From assembly GCA_965227265.1 (NCBI GenBank), contig OZ245738.1:2232001-2296000 (forward strand): a stretch of 64,000 nt of DNA, given 5' to 3'. The notes under the pieces were generated by a model. It saw only the letters and a list, made by a program, of their open reading frames with translations. It was not told the origin of the DNA and did no database searches. Below, piece by piece: positions 8,151 through 16,998 of this stretch (its first letter is position 1; every line of letters begins with the position of its first letter). Source of the stretch: UBA2336 sp965227265 (GTDB lineage: Bacteria > Bacteroidota > Bacteroidia > Cytophagales > Cyclobacteriaceae). The position numbers and the translations under genes were made by a program.

Positions 8151-8623
8151 AGCAAGTTGCTGCCGAGCTTCGGTTGATGATTACTACTTACTCTACTGCA
8201 TTCACAGCGTTGAAGGAAGAAGATTTTTCGGATAAGCCGAATTCTGCCAAGTGGAGCAAAAAGGAAATTGTCGGACACCTGATTGACTCCGGACAGAACA
8301 ATCTTAGAAGATTTATCGTTGGTCAATATGAAGATACTCCACCGCATGTTGTTTACGATCAGGACTTCTGGGTAAACGCTAACAACTATCAGAACATGAC
8401 TTCGATGGATGTAATTGTGATGTGGATGTTAGTCAATTTCCGTATTTGTGAAGTACTTGAACATATGCCGGAAGTCAATTATTCAAAGCAATGCAATACG
8501 GGTAAAGGCACACCACAATTATACACGCTTGAATGGTTAGCACAAGATTATGTCAAGCATATGAAACATCACATTAACCAGATTATCCCGGATTCATTTG
8601 GTGTAACATATCAAACTTACTAA
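8144..8623 (+). CDS. DinB-like metal-dependent protein embedded in the paa operon
   Basis: 159 residues forming a four-helix bundle of the DinB/YfiT superfamily. The probable metal ligands are the histidines in KKEIVGHLIDSG (about residue 45) and in KHMKHHINQI (near the C-terminus). Members are hydrolases or thiol-dependent transferases (for example bacillithiol or mycothiol S-transferases). The start overlaps the paaC stop by 7 bases, and the gene ends 6 bases before paaD, so it is part of the operon. A role in handling the reactive epoxide is possible but unproven. Confidence 0.82.
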   Translation: MVKQVAAELRLMITTYSTAFTALKEEDFSDKPNSAKWSKKEIVGHLIDSGQNNLRRFIVGQYEDTPPHVVYDQDFWVNANNYQNMTSMDVIVMWMLVNFRICEVLEHMPEVNYSKQCNTGKGTPQLYTLEWLAQDYVKHMKHHINQIIPDSFGVTYQTY

Positions 8624-8629
8624 GATATC

Positions 8630-9109
8630 ATGCTCTCTAAAGAACAGGTTTATACATGGCTCGAAGAAGTGAAAGACCCCGAGATTCCGGTGTTGTCACT
8701 GGTAGACCTGGGCGTGATTACGAATGTGGTCGTGACTGATAATCAGGTTGACATCGAAATGACGCCTACGTTCGTAGGTTGTCCGGCATTGGATTTTATG
8801 AAAACCGAGATCCGCGAAGTACTTGCTAAACACGGTGTTGAACAGGTAAAGATTGACGTAACGTTCCGTAATCCCTGGAACTCCGATATGATTTCCGAGA
8901 AAGGAAAACAAGCCTTGAAAAAATTCGGACTCGCCCCTCCGCCTTCACGGGAACTATTTACTGAACTGGATGTTTTAGAGCATGCCATTTGTCCACGCTG
9001 CGATGGTACCGATACAGAATTGAAGAACACATTCGGACCAACACTTTGCCGTTCCATTCATTATTGCAACACCTGTCGCGAAGCATTTGAGCAGTTTAAG
9101 CCACTTTAA
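8630..9109 (+). CDS. paaD: Phenylacetate degradation protein PaaD (MIP18/DUF59 domain plus zinc ribbon)
   Basis: PaaD helps mature the PaaABCE epoxidase, probably in iron-sulphur assembly. The N-terminal MIP18-type domain shows VKDPEIPVLSLVDLG (about 14-28) and TPTFVGCPALDFM (about 46-58). The C-terminal third has CPRCDGTDTE, then further cysteines and CNTCREAFE, a four-cysteine zinc ribbon characteristic of PaaD as opposed to other SufT-like proteins. Last gene of the operon; no paaE reductase gene follows it. Confidence 0.95.
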   Translation: MLSKEQVYTWLEEVKDPEIPVLSLVDLGVITNVVVTDNQVDIEMTPTFVGCPALDFMKTEIREVLAKHGVEQVKIDVTFRNPWNSDMISEKGKQALKKFGLAPPPSRELFTELDVLEHAICPRCDGTDTELKNTFGPTLCRSIHYCNTCREAFEQFKPL

Positions 9110-9181
9110 CCAGCCTGGAGACGAAATTAAAGCCGTGTTATAGAACATTTTCTTACTTTAGCCCGTATTGATTATAGTTGC

Positions 9182-9793
9182 ATGAAGTCTAAAAATCTTT
9201 TTACGTTGTTTTTCATGGCCGGGTTGATGCCCGCCTTGTTCATTCAATGCGGTAACAAAACCGAGGTTACCGAAGATATGGCGTATACACACGCAGATTC
9301 GTTAACAGAAGTTTACCTCATGCTACAGGACAGTCTTCACGATACGTGGAGCATGATGCTGGGCGATGACAATGAAAAAATCAAAGCGATGAAAGCATTG
9401 GTGCACGAGATGAGAATCGGCACGCAATTCACACCTGAAAAACTTTCGGTATTGGAAGAACGGATTGATCAGTTGGTTAACATCCGGTACACACCTAAAA
9501 CGATGAGCAACACCGATGTGGTGGAGGAATATGATTTCGCATCCAACTCATTAGTAACTGAACTCATCTCCATGGCTGAATCGCTATCCTCCTTCTCATA
9601 CAATACAACCATTCAACAGTTGGTGGAGCAAATCCGATCAGCTGATCTTCGCGTAGATAATTACCGGGCCGATTATGACTCGGTGGCCTCAGCCTACAAT
9701 CGGTTTATCGCGCAACATGAAGCTTCCATTAAAGAAGTTACCGAAACCGACACGGTAATGAAGAAAGCGTTGTTCGGATCAGACGCTGAATAA
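9182..9793 (+). CDS. Hypothetical helical lipoprotein
   Basis: Leader MKSKNLFTLFFMAGLMPALF followed by IQCGN, a plausible lipobox. The mature 180 residues are mostly amphipathic helix with heptad-like spacing (about 45-110 and 120-190). A block near residue 155 (RVDNYRADYDSVASAYNRF) resembles the helical core of LemA-type proteins, but too weakly to name the family. Only 24 bases separate it from the downstream hydroxylase gene, so the two may be cotranscribed. Confidence 0.7.
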   Translation: MKSKNLFTLFFMAGLMPALFIQCGNKTEVTEDMAYTHADSLTEVYLMLQDSLHDTWSMMLGDDNEKIKAMKALVHEMRIGTQFTPEKLSVLEERIDQLVNIRYTPKTMSNTDVVEEYDFASNSLVTELISMAESLSSFSYNTTIQQLVEQIRSADLRVDNYRADYDSVASAYNRFIAQHEASIKEVTETDTVMKKALFGSDAE

Positions 9794-9817
9794 TCCTGAT
9801 TTATTGTATCTTCAAGC

Positions 9818-10909
9818 ATGGGCCTGCTTAAAAAACTCGGCTTTTTTGCTGCTTTTATTATTCCCGTATTAACCGTTGCCGGATATTATCTCGATGGCTG
9901 GTGGAATTACTTAGCGGTGTTCTTCTCATTTATACTTATTCCGCTCATTGATCATAACTCCGGCATTAATAAGCAAAACGTTCCAGAAGCAGATCAAAAA
10001 AGCAAAGGCGAAGAATTCTATTATCGTTTCGTGACGTATCTGTGGACGTACGTTCAGGTTGGCTTCGTTATCTGGGCCTGTAACGTAATTGCGACCGGGC
10101 AAATTAATTCCGTTTTGGAATGGATTGGTTTTACTGTAAGCGTAGCATTGGTTACCGGAGGTATCGGAATTACTGTTGCCCATGAACTGGGTCACAAGAA
10201 ATCTCAACTCGAACGTTTTTACAGCAAGGTTCTCTTAATGACGGTTTGCTACATGCATTTTTATATTGAACATAATCGCGGACATCATGTACTCGTGGCA
10301 ACGCCTGAAGATCCGGCCACTGCTAAAAAGAATGAAAGTTTCTATACCTTCTGGGTACGATCCGTTTTTAAAGGCTATGCGCATGCCTGGAAACTTGAAG
10401 CAACGTCATTGGCTGGAAAGAACTTACCCGTGATTCATTGGAGAAACAGCATGATCTGGTTTGCGATTTTACCGATACTATTCTGTGCTTCTTTAACAAT
10501 TATTTTTAGCGCCTGGAGCGGACGCATATTGTGGGAAGTACCTGTCTTTTTCTTCACACAAAGTATTCTTGCCTTCACATTACTGGAAATGGTGAACTAT
10601 GTTGAACATTATGGTATCACCCGGAAGGAAATTTCAGCAGGTCGCTATGAGCGGGTTAATCCTGCACATTCGTGGAATGCAAGTCATTTAATCAGCAACT
10701 TCTTTTTGTTTCAACTCCAGCGGCATTCCGATCACCATGTAAATGCAATCAAGCGCTACCAGCTATTAAATCATTACGATGAAAGTCCGCAATTGCCGTT
10801 TGGATATCCTACTATGATCATCATTGCTACCTGTCCACCGTTGTGGTTTGGCATGATGAATAAGCGTCTTGAAAATTGGGAGCGGTTTACTGCCTCGGCA
10901 CAAACCTGA
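9818..10909 (+). CDS. alkB: AlkB-type membrane di-iron hydroxylase (alkane 1-monooxygenase family)
   Basis: Integral membrane non-haem di-iron monooxygenase that hydroxylates the terminal carbon of alkanes or similar chains. All histidine boxes are visible: AHELGHK (about 123-129), EHNRGHH (about 150-156) and LQRHSDHH (about 304-311), plus the AlkB-specific NYVEHYG block near 271. Six membrane segments. 363 residues, normal for the family. Electron donors (rubredoxin and its reductase) are not encoded nearby. The 3' end overlaps the convergent OmpA-family gene by 23 bases. Confidence 0.9.
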   Translation: MGLLKKLGFFAAFIIPVLTVAGYYLDGWWNYLAVFFSFILIPLIDHNSGINKQNVPEADQKSKGEEFYYRFVTYLWTYVQVGFVIWACNVIATGQINSVLEWIGFTVSVALVTGGIGITVAHELGHKKSQLERFYSKVLLMTVCYMHFYIEHNRGHHVLVATPEDPATAKKNESFYTFWVRSVFKGYAHAWKLEATSLAGKNLPVIHWRNSMIWFAILPILFCASLTIIFSAWSGRILWEVPVFFFTQSILAFTLLEMVNYVEHYGITRKEISAGRYERVNPAHSWNASHLISNFFLFQLQRHSDHHVNAIKRYQLLNHYDESPQLPFGYPTMIIIATCPPLWFGMMNKRLENWERFTASAQT

Positions 10910-11993
10910 TCTCTACCCTGCGGTTCATCTTTGCAGCGTCTTCAGTTTTGGCATCGGATAATGGTCTGGACTTACCAAAGCCATAACTGACTAATCGATT
11001 TGGTTCAACACCTTTGGTTACAAAGAACTCGGCAATACTCTTCGCACGGTTCCGCGAAAGCGTGAGGTTGTATTCATCGGTTCCGACAAAATCCGTGTGA
11101 CCTGAAATTCGAACGTTAATTTCCGCGTTAGCTTTCAAGTATGCGACAATTTTATTCAGCTCATCATTGGACGATTGATGAATAACATAACTGTCAAACT
11201 CGAACTTGATATCTTTTAATGTGTAATCGTGATTAAGCTGTATTGTTTCTGCTTTTAGCTGAACGGTTGAATTTGGTGCAATTACATGCCGAGCTGAGTC
11301 AACACTTCGAATTGAAACATCATCGATATAATAGTAAGAAGCGGTACTTAACATGGTATTTAGTCCATGCCGGAAGGGTAGACGAGTAGCTTTTGTTTGT
11401 TGATTTGTAAAAAAGTTACCAATCAGAACATAACGTTCTCCTCCTTTCGCCACATATTCTATGCGACCATGTTCCCAGCTTCCGGTAATTTCTGAAATTG
11501 CAGTATCCTTTTCGATGGAAAGTACTGGAACAATTTCAACGAGCCGATCGTGTGAAACATTTACGCGTTCGTTTGACAACGCTAAGCCCATGCGATTGAT
11601 GGCATACATTGAATAGTTTGCCAGTTTGAAATAAAATTCAATTACATATTTCTCTCCCGGCTTAAGCGATTCCGCTAATTCTCCCTGCAGATATTCGCGA
11701 TAGTTATGTTCGGTTGTCCAGACATACAATCCGGCATAGCCTTTACCGCTGTGGGCATTTGAATTGCCGGCCCAATTTACCGGAACATCCGAATCGCCTG
11801 TGCTGCAACTGTTAAAGTGATCTGGTGTTCCGCTGGTGGGCGACTCCCAGCCGTGTATTCTAAAGTCTTTACGATTTGTGCTGAAACCCCATGGGCAGCG
11901 TGTGAATTCTTCAAAGCCCGGATTGGGTACAAGGTTCTGTGACCAGAGATTAATGAACGTAACGCATAATACTCCGCACAGTAGGTACCGCAT
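10887..11993 (-). CDS. OmpA-family outer-membrane protein with an N-terminal carbohydrate-binding-like domain
   Basis: A signal peptide (MRYLLCGVLCVTFINLWSQ) is followed by a lectin-like beta domain of about 200 residues beginning NLVPNPGFEE, a start typical of Bacteroidota carbohydrate-binding-like modules. The C-terminal OmpA peptidoglycan-binding domain (about 250-365) carries RISGHTDFVGTDEYNLTLS and LSRNRAKSIAEF and ends in MNRRVEIRFVPR. It probably tethers the outer membrane to peptidoglycan. It starts directly at the stop of the upstream LysM gene (TAAATG), as last gene of a three-gene operon. Confidence 0.88.
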   Translation of the reverse strand: MRYLLCGVLCVTFINLWSQNLVPNPGFEEFTRCPWGFSTNRKDFRIHGWESPTSGTPDHFNSCSTGDSDVPVNWAGNSNAHSGKGYAGLYVWTTEHNYREYLQGELAESLKPGEKYVIEFYFKLANYSMYAINRMGLALSNERVNVSHDRLVEIVPVLSIEKDTAISEITGSWEHGRIEYVAKGGERYVLIGNFFTNQQTKATRLPFRHGLNTMLSTASYYYIDDVSIRSVDSARHVIAPNSTVQLKAETIQLNHDYTLKDIKFEFDSYVIHQSSNDELNKIVAYLKANAEINVRISGHTDFVGTDEYNLTLSRNRAKSIAEFFVTKGVEPNRLVSYGFGKSRPLSDAKTEDAAKMNRRVEIRFVPRQ

Positions 11994-13064
11994 TTATTTG
12001 TAATAGGTGACTTCGACTCTGAACTTGGAATCAATCGCGCCCAGTTTATCGTAGGCCGATTTCGAAATCTTGATCACCAGTTTATCATTAGGCGCAGTTT
12101 CCGGAAGTTTGCCCATCACACGAACAAATACTTCGCGGTTATTCATTTCATTCCGGATTTTTAAAATTGTTCCGGAAGGTGCAGTGCGGTGTAAAGCCAA
12201 ATACTTTCTGTTTCCATCCGTGCCTTCAATTAACTCAGCCAATCCTAATTCTCTTATTTCATCTGTTCCGGTTACACTTTCAGAGATTTTTATTGTGGTT
12301 GGTTTTTCAACCGGTGGTGTTACAATTTGAGGTAACGGTTTTTCAAGTGTTGTAATCGGCACAGTTGTTTTTTCAATTACCGGAGTTTGTTGTCCCGTAA
12401 CCGGATTAGTCTGTGTTTGCACCTGCATAGTAGTTTGTGTTACCTGCTTAGTCTGCGCATTTACGGGTTGCGATACAAATAGTGTTTGACCAATTTTCAG
12501 TTCATCAGTTTGTAAACCATTCCATGCTCTTAACTCATCCACCGTAATTCCATATTGCCGGGTGATTGAGTACAACGTTTCTTTCGCAGCAACGGTGTGC
12601 GTAACCTTGGCAGACTTAACTTCTAATTGATTAGCAGAAGCATATGTTGAGGTATTCGCACTCTTGATAACAAGCTCCTGCCCTAACGACAATGCATTAT
12701 CCGTAAGGTTGTTCCATTTTTTAAGATCGTCAACCGTTACTGCATAGAGCCGTGAGATTGAAAAAAGTGTTTCCTTTTCAGCAACAATATGCTTCTTGCC
12801 AGATGCAACAGGTTTCGATGTACGTGGAACAAACGGAACTTTTAAGATCTGTTCTATTTCCAAACCAGCATCCGCAGTTGGATTTTGCGCTACGATCTGC
12901 TCAACCGTAACACCATACCGTTTAGAAATCGCATAGAGCGTTTCACCCGCATCTACTTTGTGAACAATGAAAACTTTTCCATTGATGGTCTCTGTCCCGA
13001 TAGAATCTTTCTTGATCTCGGGGCTAAAAAATGAGAGACCGGACAGTATCAAAAATTTGATCAT
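11994..13064 (-). CDS. LysM-repeat protein with C-terminal RlpA-like (double-psi barrel) domain
   Basis: Exported protein with three LysM peptidoglycan-binding repeats, each led by a GETLYAISKRYGVT-type block (about 38-80, 92-135 and 159-200). A Q/T/P-rich linker follows (about 205-245). The C-terminal 95 residues (HRTAPSGTILKIRNEMNNRE, FVRVMGKLPE, SAYDKLGAI) match the RlpA-like double-psi beta-barrel fold found in septal lytic transglycosylases. Likely role: peptidoglycan binding or remodelling in the periplasm. The start overlaps the end of the DUF4905 gene by 4 bases. Confidence 0.85.
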   Translation of the reverse strand: MIKFLILSGLSFFSPEIKKDSIGTETINGKVFIVHKVDAGETLYAISKRYGVTVEQIVAQNPTADAGLEIEQILKVPFVPRTSKPVASGKKHIVAEKETLFSISRLYAVTVDDLKKWNNLTDNALSLGQELVIKSANTSTYASANQLEVKSAKVTHTVAAKETLYSITRQYGITVDELRAWNGLQTDELKIGQTLFVSQPVNAQTKQVTQTTMQVQTQTNPVTGQQTPVIEKTTVPITTLEKPLPQIVTPPVEKPTTIKISESVTGTDEIRELGLAELIEGTDGNRKYLALHRTAPSGTILKIRNEMNNREVFVRVMGKLPETAPNDKLVIKISKSAYDKLGAIDSKFRVEVTYYK

Positions 13065-13900
13065 AATCTGTACGCTACTAAATCCGTCTTATTTTGTACT
13101 AAAAATAAACAACCTGAGAGGATGAAAAAAGTCTCTGCGCCCAAACCGCTTAGTTTTTCGCCTAATTTCACGGTTAACACCAAGGCTCCGATTGCATTGA
13201 ATACTAACAAATAGTTAGCCAGCTTTCCCGATTCTTCCACATATGCGCTAACCATAATCCAATCGTTGAATTCGAGGTATTCAACGCCTTTTGTGATTTT
13301 ATAATCTGTCTGTGCTACAAATTTTTTAACGGTCTCGAAATGCGCAGTGCCTTCGGCATAAAACTCAGGCTTCGGATTTTCCAGATGGGCGGATTCTTGT
13401 TTTGGTTGCCAGGATGCTTCAACAACTTCTCCGGTTGCCACGCTGATTTTTACCGGAGTCAGCTCCTCTTTAATTCGATACCCGAAGATTTCCGCTTCAT
13501 TCCAGTCAAAGAACGAAAGCTCTTCAACTTCCCAACTGGTAGCTCCGGTTGCGGCATCAAGTGCAATCAGACTTTTCCGATCCGGGTTACCGCCTTTGTT
13601 CATAAAGCGATTTAACAACACCGTACTTTTGTTTGCAGCGGCAAGGCTTAACCACCAGCTTTCCGTAAGCGAAACGTCTTTCCAGAGGAATTTATTCTGA
13701 GCATAATCCAACGCTGAAAACATGACTTTGAAATTTATATCGTCACGGACTTCAACAATAAGCCTGTGCTCCGCTTCAACGGCCAGCGTGTTCCAGATTG
13801 TTCCCGGGAAACGGTGAGAAAAGAGATGGACAGGCGCGTGAGACAACGTTTTTAAATGCTTAATTTTATGCGAGTTACCATGACCCAAACGAAAGTTCAA
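13061..13900 (-). CDS. DUF4905-like protein
   Basis: About 279 residues if the first TTG is used. No ATG or GTG lies in frame near the 5' end, so a TTG start is needed; TTG at 13900 or at 13846 are the candidates. The later one leaves more room for the promoter of the divergent gene at 13904. Blocks such as SHRFPGTIWNTLA, IVEVRD and LIALDAATGATSWE suggest a beta-propeller-like repeat fold, as in DUF4905 proteins of Bacteroidota. No signal peptide was seen. Function unknown. First gene of the operon with the LysM and OmpA genes. Confidence 0.7.
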   Translation of the reverse strand: MNFRLGHGNSHKIKHLKTLSHAPVHLFSHRFPGTIWNTLAVEAEHRLIVEVRDDINFKVMFSALDYAQNKFLWKDVSLTESWWLSLAAANKSTVLLNRFMNKGGNPDRKSLIALDAATGATSWEVEELSFFDWNEAEIFGYRIKEELTPVKISVATGEVVEASWQPKQESAHLENPKPEFYAEGTAHFETVKKFVAQTDYKITKGVEYLEFNDWIMVSAYVEESGKLANYLLVFNAIGALVLTVKLGEKLSGLGAETFFILSGCLFLVQNKTDLVAYRL

Positions 13901-13903
13901 GCA

Positions 13904-15229
13904 ATGAGACGATTTCTTTTACTATTGCTGCTGATTCTCCCAATCGCTGCCTTTTCCCAGAAAACAAAGGTTATGGTGATGGAAATCAAAACAGAAATTG
14001 ATACGCGTACAAACCGCTACGTTGAGCTTGCCTTACGCGAAGCAACGGAAACAAAAGCGGATATCGTAGTGATTGAAATGGACACATACGGTGGCGTAAT
14101 GACCGATGCCAAAGAGATCGTGGATAAGATCATGGATTTCAAAAAACCAATTGTGGTGTACATAAACTCCGATGCAGCTTCTGCCGGAGCATTGATCTCC
14201 ATTGCATGTGATAGCATTTATATGTCACCAGGCGCAAGTATTGGCGCAGCAACTGTTGTAGGTGGTGATGGTGAAAAAGCTCCGGACAAATATCAATCGT
14301 ATATGCGTGGTATTATGCGTGCAACAGCCGAAACAAATCATCGCGATCCAAGAATTGCTGAAGGGATGGTAGATGAGAGTTTTGAGATTCCTGGAATAAA
14401 AAATGCAGGCCAGGTAATTACATTTTCAACTTCAGAAGCAATCAAGAACGGATATTGTGAAGCCCAGGTCGGATCACTGGATGAAGTGTTGAAATACAAC
14501 AACATTAAAGATTATGAGATAGACCGCTTTGAACTGGGCGCTCCTGATAAGATCATCGAGTTTTTTATCAATCCATTCATCAGTGGAATATTAATTCTCA
14601 TCATCATCGGAGGAATTTATTTTGAGCTTCAAACTCCGGGCGCAACATTCCCAATACTGGCGGCCGGTATTGCGTTGATTCTATACCTCATCCCCTACTA
14701 CTTAAACGGATTGGCCGATAACTGGGAGATCATTGCTTTATTTGCCGGACTTGTTCTCATCGCAGCGGAAGTATTTGTCATACCCGGCTTTGGTGTTGCC
14801 GGAATAGCAGGGATTATATTAACTGTCTGTTCTCTAATTCTAATCATGGTGAATAACAATGCCTTTGATTTTGAATTTGTTCCGTCTGCGAGCATTCTCT
14901 ACGCAGTAGCAGCAGCTTTTGGCGGATTACTGGGCGGAATTTGTTTACTCTTCATTGGCGGATCAAAAATCGCAGATACAAAATTCTTCAAGCGAATTGC
15001 ACTAACCGATACACAAGAAAGCAGACATGGCTATAAAGCCAGCTTCATTAAGGAAAAGATGATTGGCAAGACTGGAATAGCGCATACTGTACTCAGACCT
15101 TCCGGGAAGGTTATCATTGATGGGCAACTGCATGATGCCTTTACACGAGGTGAGTTTATTGATAAGGGAAGTAATGTTGAGGTGGTTGGAGAGGATACGA
15201 CATCACTTAGAGTTCGATTATTGATTTAA
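13904..15229 (+). CDS. NfeD-type membrane-bound serine protease (ClpP class)
   Basis: The ATG at 13904 gives a good signal peptide (MRRFLLLLLLILPIAAFSQ), while the longer frame from 13856 does not. The N-terminal half is a ClpP/SppA-like serine protease domain: EMDTYGGVMTDA, then SDAASAGALI with the putative nucleophile serine. Four membrane segments follow (about 225-365), then a C-terminal NfeD OB-fold (MIGKTGIAHTVLRPSGKV). Such proteases cut stomatin-like membrane proteins and act in membrane quality control. No stomatin gene lies next to it. Confidence 0.9.
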   Translation: MRRFLLLLLLILPIAAFSQKTKVMVMEIKTEIDTRTNRYVELALREATETKADIVVIEMDTYGGVMTDAKEIVDKIMDFKKPIVVYINSDAASAGALISIACDSIYMSPGASIGAATVVGGDGEKAPDKYQSYMRGIMRATAETNHRDPRIAEGMVDESFEIPGIKNAGQVITFSTSEAIKNGYCEAQVGSLDEVLKYNNIKDYEIDRFELGAPDKIIEFFINPFISGILILIIIGGIYFELQTPGATFPILAAGIALILYLIPYYLNGLADNWEIIALFAGLVLIAAEVFVIPGFGVAGIAGIILTVCSLILIMVNNNAFDFEFVPSASILYAVAAAFGGLLGGICLLFIGGSKIADTKFFKRIALTDTQESRHGYKASFIKEKMIGKTGIAHTVLRPSGKVIIDGQLHDAFTRGEFIDKGSNVEVVGEDTTSLRVRLLI

Positions 15230-15241
15230 ATTTTGAAACAG

Positions 15242-15306
15242 AAGTTAGTAGTTAGAATAAAGAAGTTAGCCTGCTAACTACTAACTACTAAATACTAACT
15301 ACTAAC
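15242..15306. repeat. TAGTAGTTAG-family intergenic repeat, copy 1 (before kdsB)
   Basis: The gap between the NfeD gene and kdsB is filled by short variants of TAGTAGTTAG and its complement. Bases 15243-15255 and 15274-15286 form a perfect 13-bp inverted repeat. Between them, GTTAGC/GCTAAC (15265-15270 and 15273-15278) forms a second tight hairpin. Further CTAACTACTA units run up to the kdsB ATG. The same vocabulary occurs at 16044, 25181, 26578 and 37591. Confidence 0.8.
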
Positions 15307-15307
15307 T

Positions 15308-16045
15308 ATGATATTAGGAATTATACCAGCTCGCTATGCATCAACAAGGTTCCCCGCCAAGCCTCTCACAGACATTGCCGGTAAATCCATGATCCAGCGC
15401 GTGTATGAGCAAGTGAAAAAATCAACGTTGATAACGGATGTAATTGTAGCAACCGATAACAAAGAGATTTTAGATCACGTTACTTCGTTTGGCGGACGGG
15501 TGCGCATGACGAAAGAAAGTCATGTGAGCGGAACAGACCGGTGTTACGAAGCACTGACCTTACAGAAAGCAAAGTTTGATTACGTGATCAACATCCAGGG
15601 TGATGAACCGTTTATTCAACCTGAACAAATCGATTTGCTAGCGAAGCTGCTCGATGGTAAAACAGAAATCGCAACGTTGGTAAAAAAGATTGAAGACCAA
15701 TCACAGCTGTTTAATCCGAATGTGGTGAAAGCAGTTGTCTCTGAAAAAGGTGAAGCATTATACTTTAGCCGCTCAACCGTGCCGCACATTCGGAATACAC
15801 CGGATGCAGAATGGTTAAGCAAGCACTCGTTTTATAAACATATCGGCATGTACGCTTATCGCACAGACGTTTTGAAACAACTTACCGAATTGCCGGTATC
15901 AGCGTTAGAGAAAGCTGAATCACTGGAACAGTTACGCTGGCTGGAAAATGGTTTCCGGATTAAAGTTGCTGAAACAAAAACAGAAACGATTGGGATTGAT
16001 ACTCCGGAAGATTTACAGAAAGCACTAAATTCTCTAAGAAATTAG
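15308..16045 (+). CDS. kdsB: 3-deoxy-manno-octulosonate cytidylyltransferase (CMP-KDO synthetase)
   Basis: Activates KDO with CTP to CMP-KDO for the inner core of lipopolysaccharide; a cytoplasmic enzyme. The nucleotidyltransferase signature IIPARYASTRFPAKPL lies at residues 4-19, followed by ATDN, SGTDRCYEA and NIQGDEPF, all conserved in KdsB. The C-terminus has GIDTPEDLQKA. 245 residues is the normal length. It is bounded on both sides by TAGTAGTTAG repeats, so its transcript is flanked by hairpins. Confidence 0.96.
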   Translation: MILGIIPARYASTRFPAKPLTDIAGKSMIQRVYEQVKKSTLITDVIVATDNKEILDHVTSFGGRVRMTKESHVSGTDRCYEALTLQKAKFDYVINIQGDEPFIQPEQIDLLAKLLDGKTEIATLVKKIEDQSQLFNPNVVKAVVSEKGEALYFSRSTVPHIRNTPDAEWLSKHSFYKHIGMYAYRTDVLKQLTELPVSALEKAESLEQLRWLENGFRIKVAETKTETIGIDTPEDLQKALNSLRN

Positions 16046-16112
16046 TAGTTAGTATTTAGTAGTTAGCATTCCTACTAACTACTAAATACTAGCTTCTAAC
16101 TACTAACTACTA
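16044..16112. repeat. TAGTAGTTAG-family intergenic repeat, copy 2 (after kdsB)
   Basis: Bases 16050-16066 and 16075-16091 make a perfect 17-bp inverted repeat with an 8-base loop. Further CTAACTACTAA units follow up to the start of the next gene. The left edge touches the kdsB stop codon. It could act as an RNA stem-loop in either direction; there is no T run typical of an intrinsic terminator. Confidence 0.85.
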
Positions 16113-16115
16113 AAA

Positions 16116-16511
16116 ATGAACCCCGAAACCAAAGCCTACAATCTTTCCCTATCGGATACCGAACTTCCGATAGCGGAATTTCTCGCAACTGAAATTGATA
16201 AGAATCTTCCGAAAGCCGAGAACAAAATCTGGCATCGCCACCCAGTTTGGTTTTTAGAGGGTAATCCGATTGTTGGTTATAGTAAATTGAAAAGTGGCAT
16301 GAGGTTACTGTTTTGGAGCGGAGTAAGCTTTGATGAAAAAGAACTAAAGCCCGGAAGCGGTAAATTCAAAGATGCATCGATTACCTATACGGCAGAAGAT
16401 CAAATCAACACAAAAGATCTTAAACGCTGGTTGAAGAAGGCGAAGAACATCCAGTGGGATTATAAAAACGTTGTAAAGCGCAAAGGCAAGCTCGTAAAAC
16501 TTAAACCTTAA
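16116..16511 (+). CDS. DUF1801 (YdhG-like) family protein
   Basis: 131 residues with the family pattern: an N-terminal helix (LPIAEFLATEIDKNLP), KIWHRHPVWFLEGNPIVGYS in the beta core (about 43-62), SGMRLLFWSG, and a basic C-terminus. The fold is a small alpha/beta barrel. Function is unknown, although relatives are linked to iron homeostasis. It is followed after 2 bases by the next gene, so the two probably form an operon. Confidence 0.75.
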   Translation: MNPETKAYNLSLSDTELPIAEFLATEIDKNLPKAENKIWHRHPVWFLEGNPIVGYSKLKSGMRLLFWSGVSFDEKELKPGSGKFKDASITYTAEDQINTKDLKRWLKKAKNIQWDYKNVVKRKGKLVKLKP

Positions 16512-16513
16512 CG

Positions 16514-16990
16514 ATGACCGGCACATATCGGATAGACCACTCAAAAGCAAGAGCCTTCAGCATGATCCTGTTCAAGCGTTCATTGCTATACATTGCAATT
16601 TTTGGACTTATTGCTGCGTGGCTCTTTCGCGATATTTTACTTACCTGGGATGTTTTGTACTTGTTGCTGGCGTTTGCCGGAATAATTGCAATGTCCTTTT
16701 TACAGGTAGTGCAACGCGAAAAGGCGGTTCGGACCTTGGTGGTTAAAGTTGATCCGAACATGATCCAAAATGAGGCCGACTATGGTGTCTCCACCATGAT
16801 CGAGTTTAAAGATGCCCGGCTCATACAAATGAAAGAAGGTTTCTACCTGATTCCTAAAAGTGGCTTGTCGCTGATCTCATTTTATAGCTTCAGACGAAGC
16901 GGAATACGCACAGTGTTTGTTCCGACAATGCTGCATAGCTACGAAGAAATTAAAGCTTACGTTAAAAGCCGATTGAAACTGAGCCACTAA
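16514..16990 (+). CDS. YcxB-like membrane protein
   Basis: 158 residues with two adjacent membrane spans (about 24-41 and 47-66), followed by a soluble beta-rich domain resembling the PH-like YcxB C-terminus (MIEFKDARLIQMKEGFYLIP, about 92-111, and RRSGIRTVFVPT). Function unknown. Translationally close to the DUF1801 gene. Confidence 0.65.
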   Translation: MTGTYRIDHSKARAFSMILFKRSLLYIAIFGLIAAWLFRDILLTWDVLYLLLAFAGIIAMSFLQVVQREKAVRTLVVKVDPNMIQNEADYGVSTMIEFKDARLIQMKEGFYLIPKSGLSLISFYSFRRSGIRTVFVPTMLHSYEEIKAYVKSRLKLSH

Positions 16991-16998
16991 ATTCTAAT

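Noticed and set aside
12000..13000. CRISPR-like regularity in the LysM gene
   Set aside because: The repeats are degenerate coding repeats of three LysM domains, not identical repeats with unique spacers.
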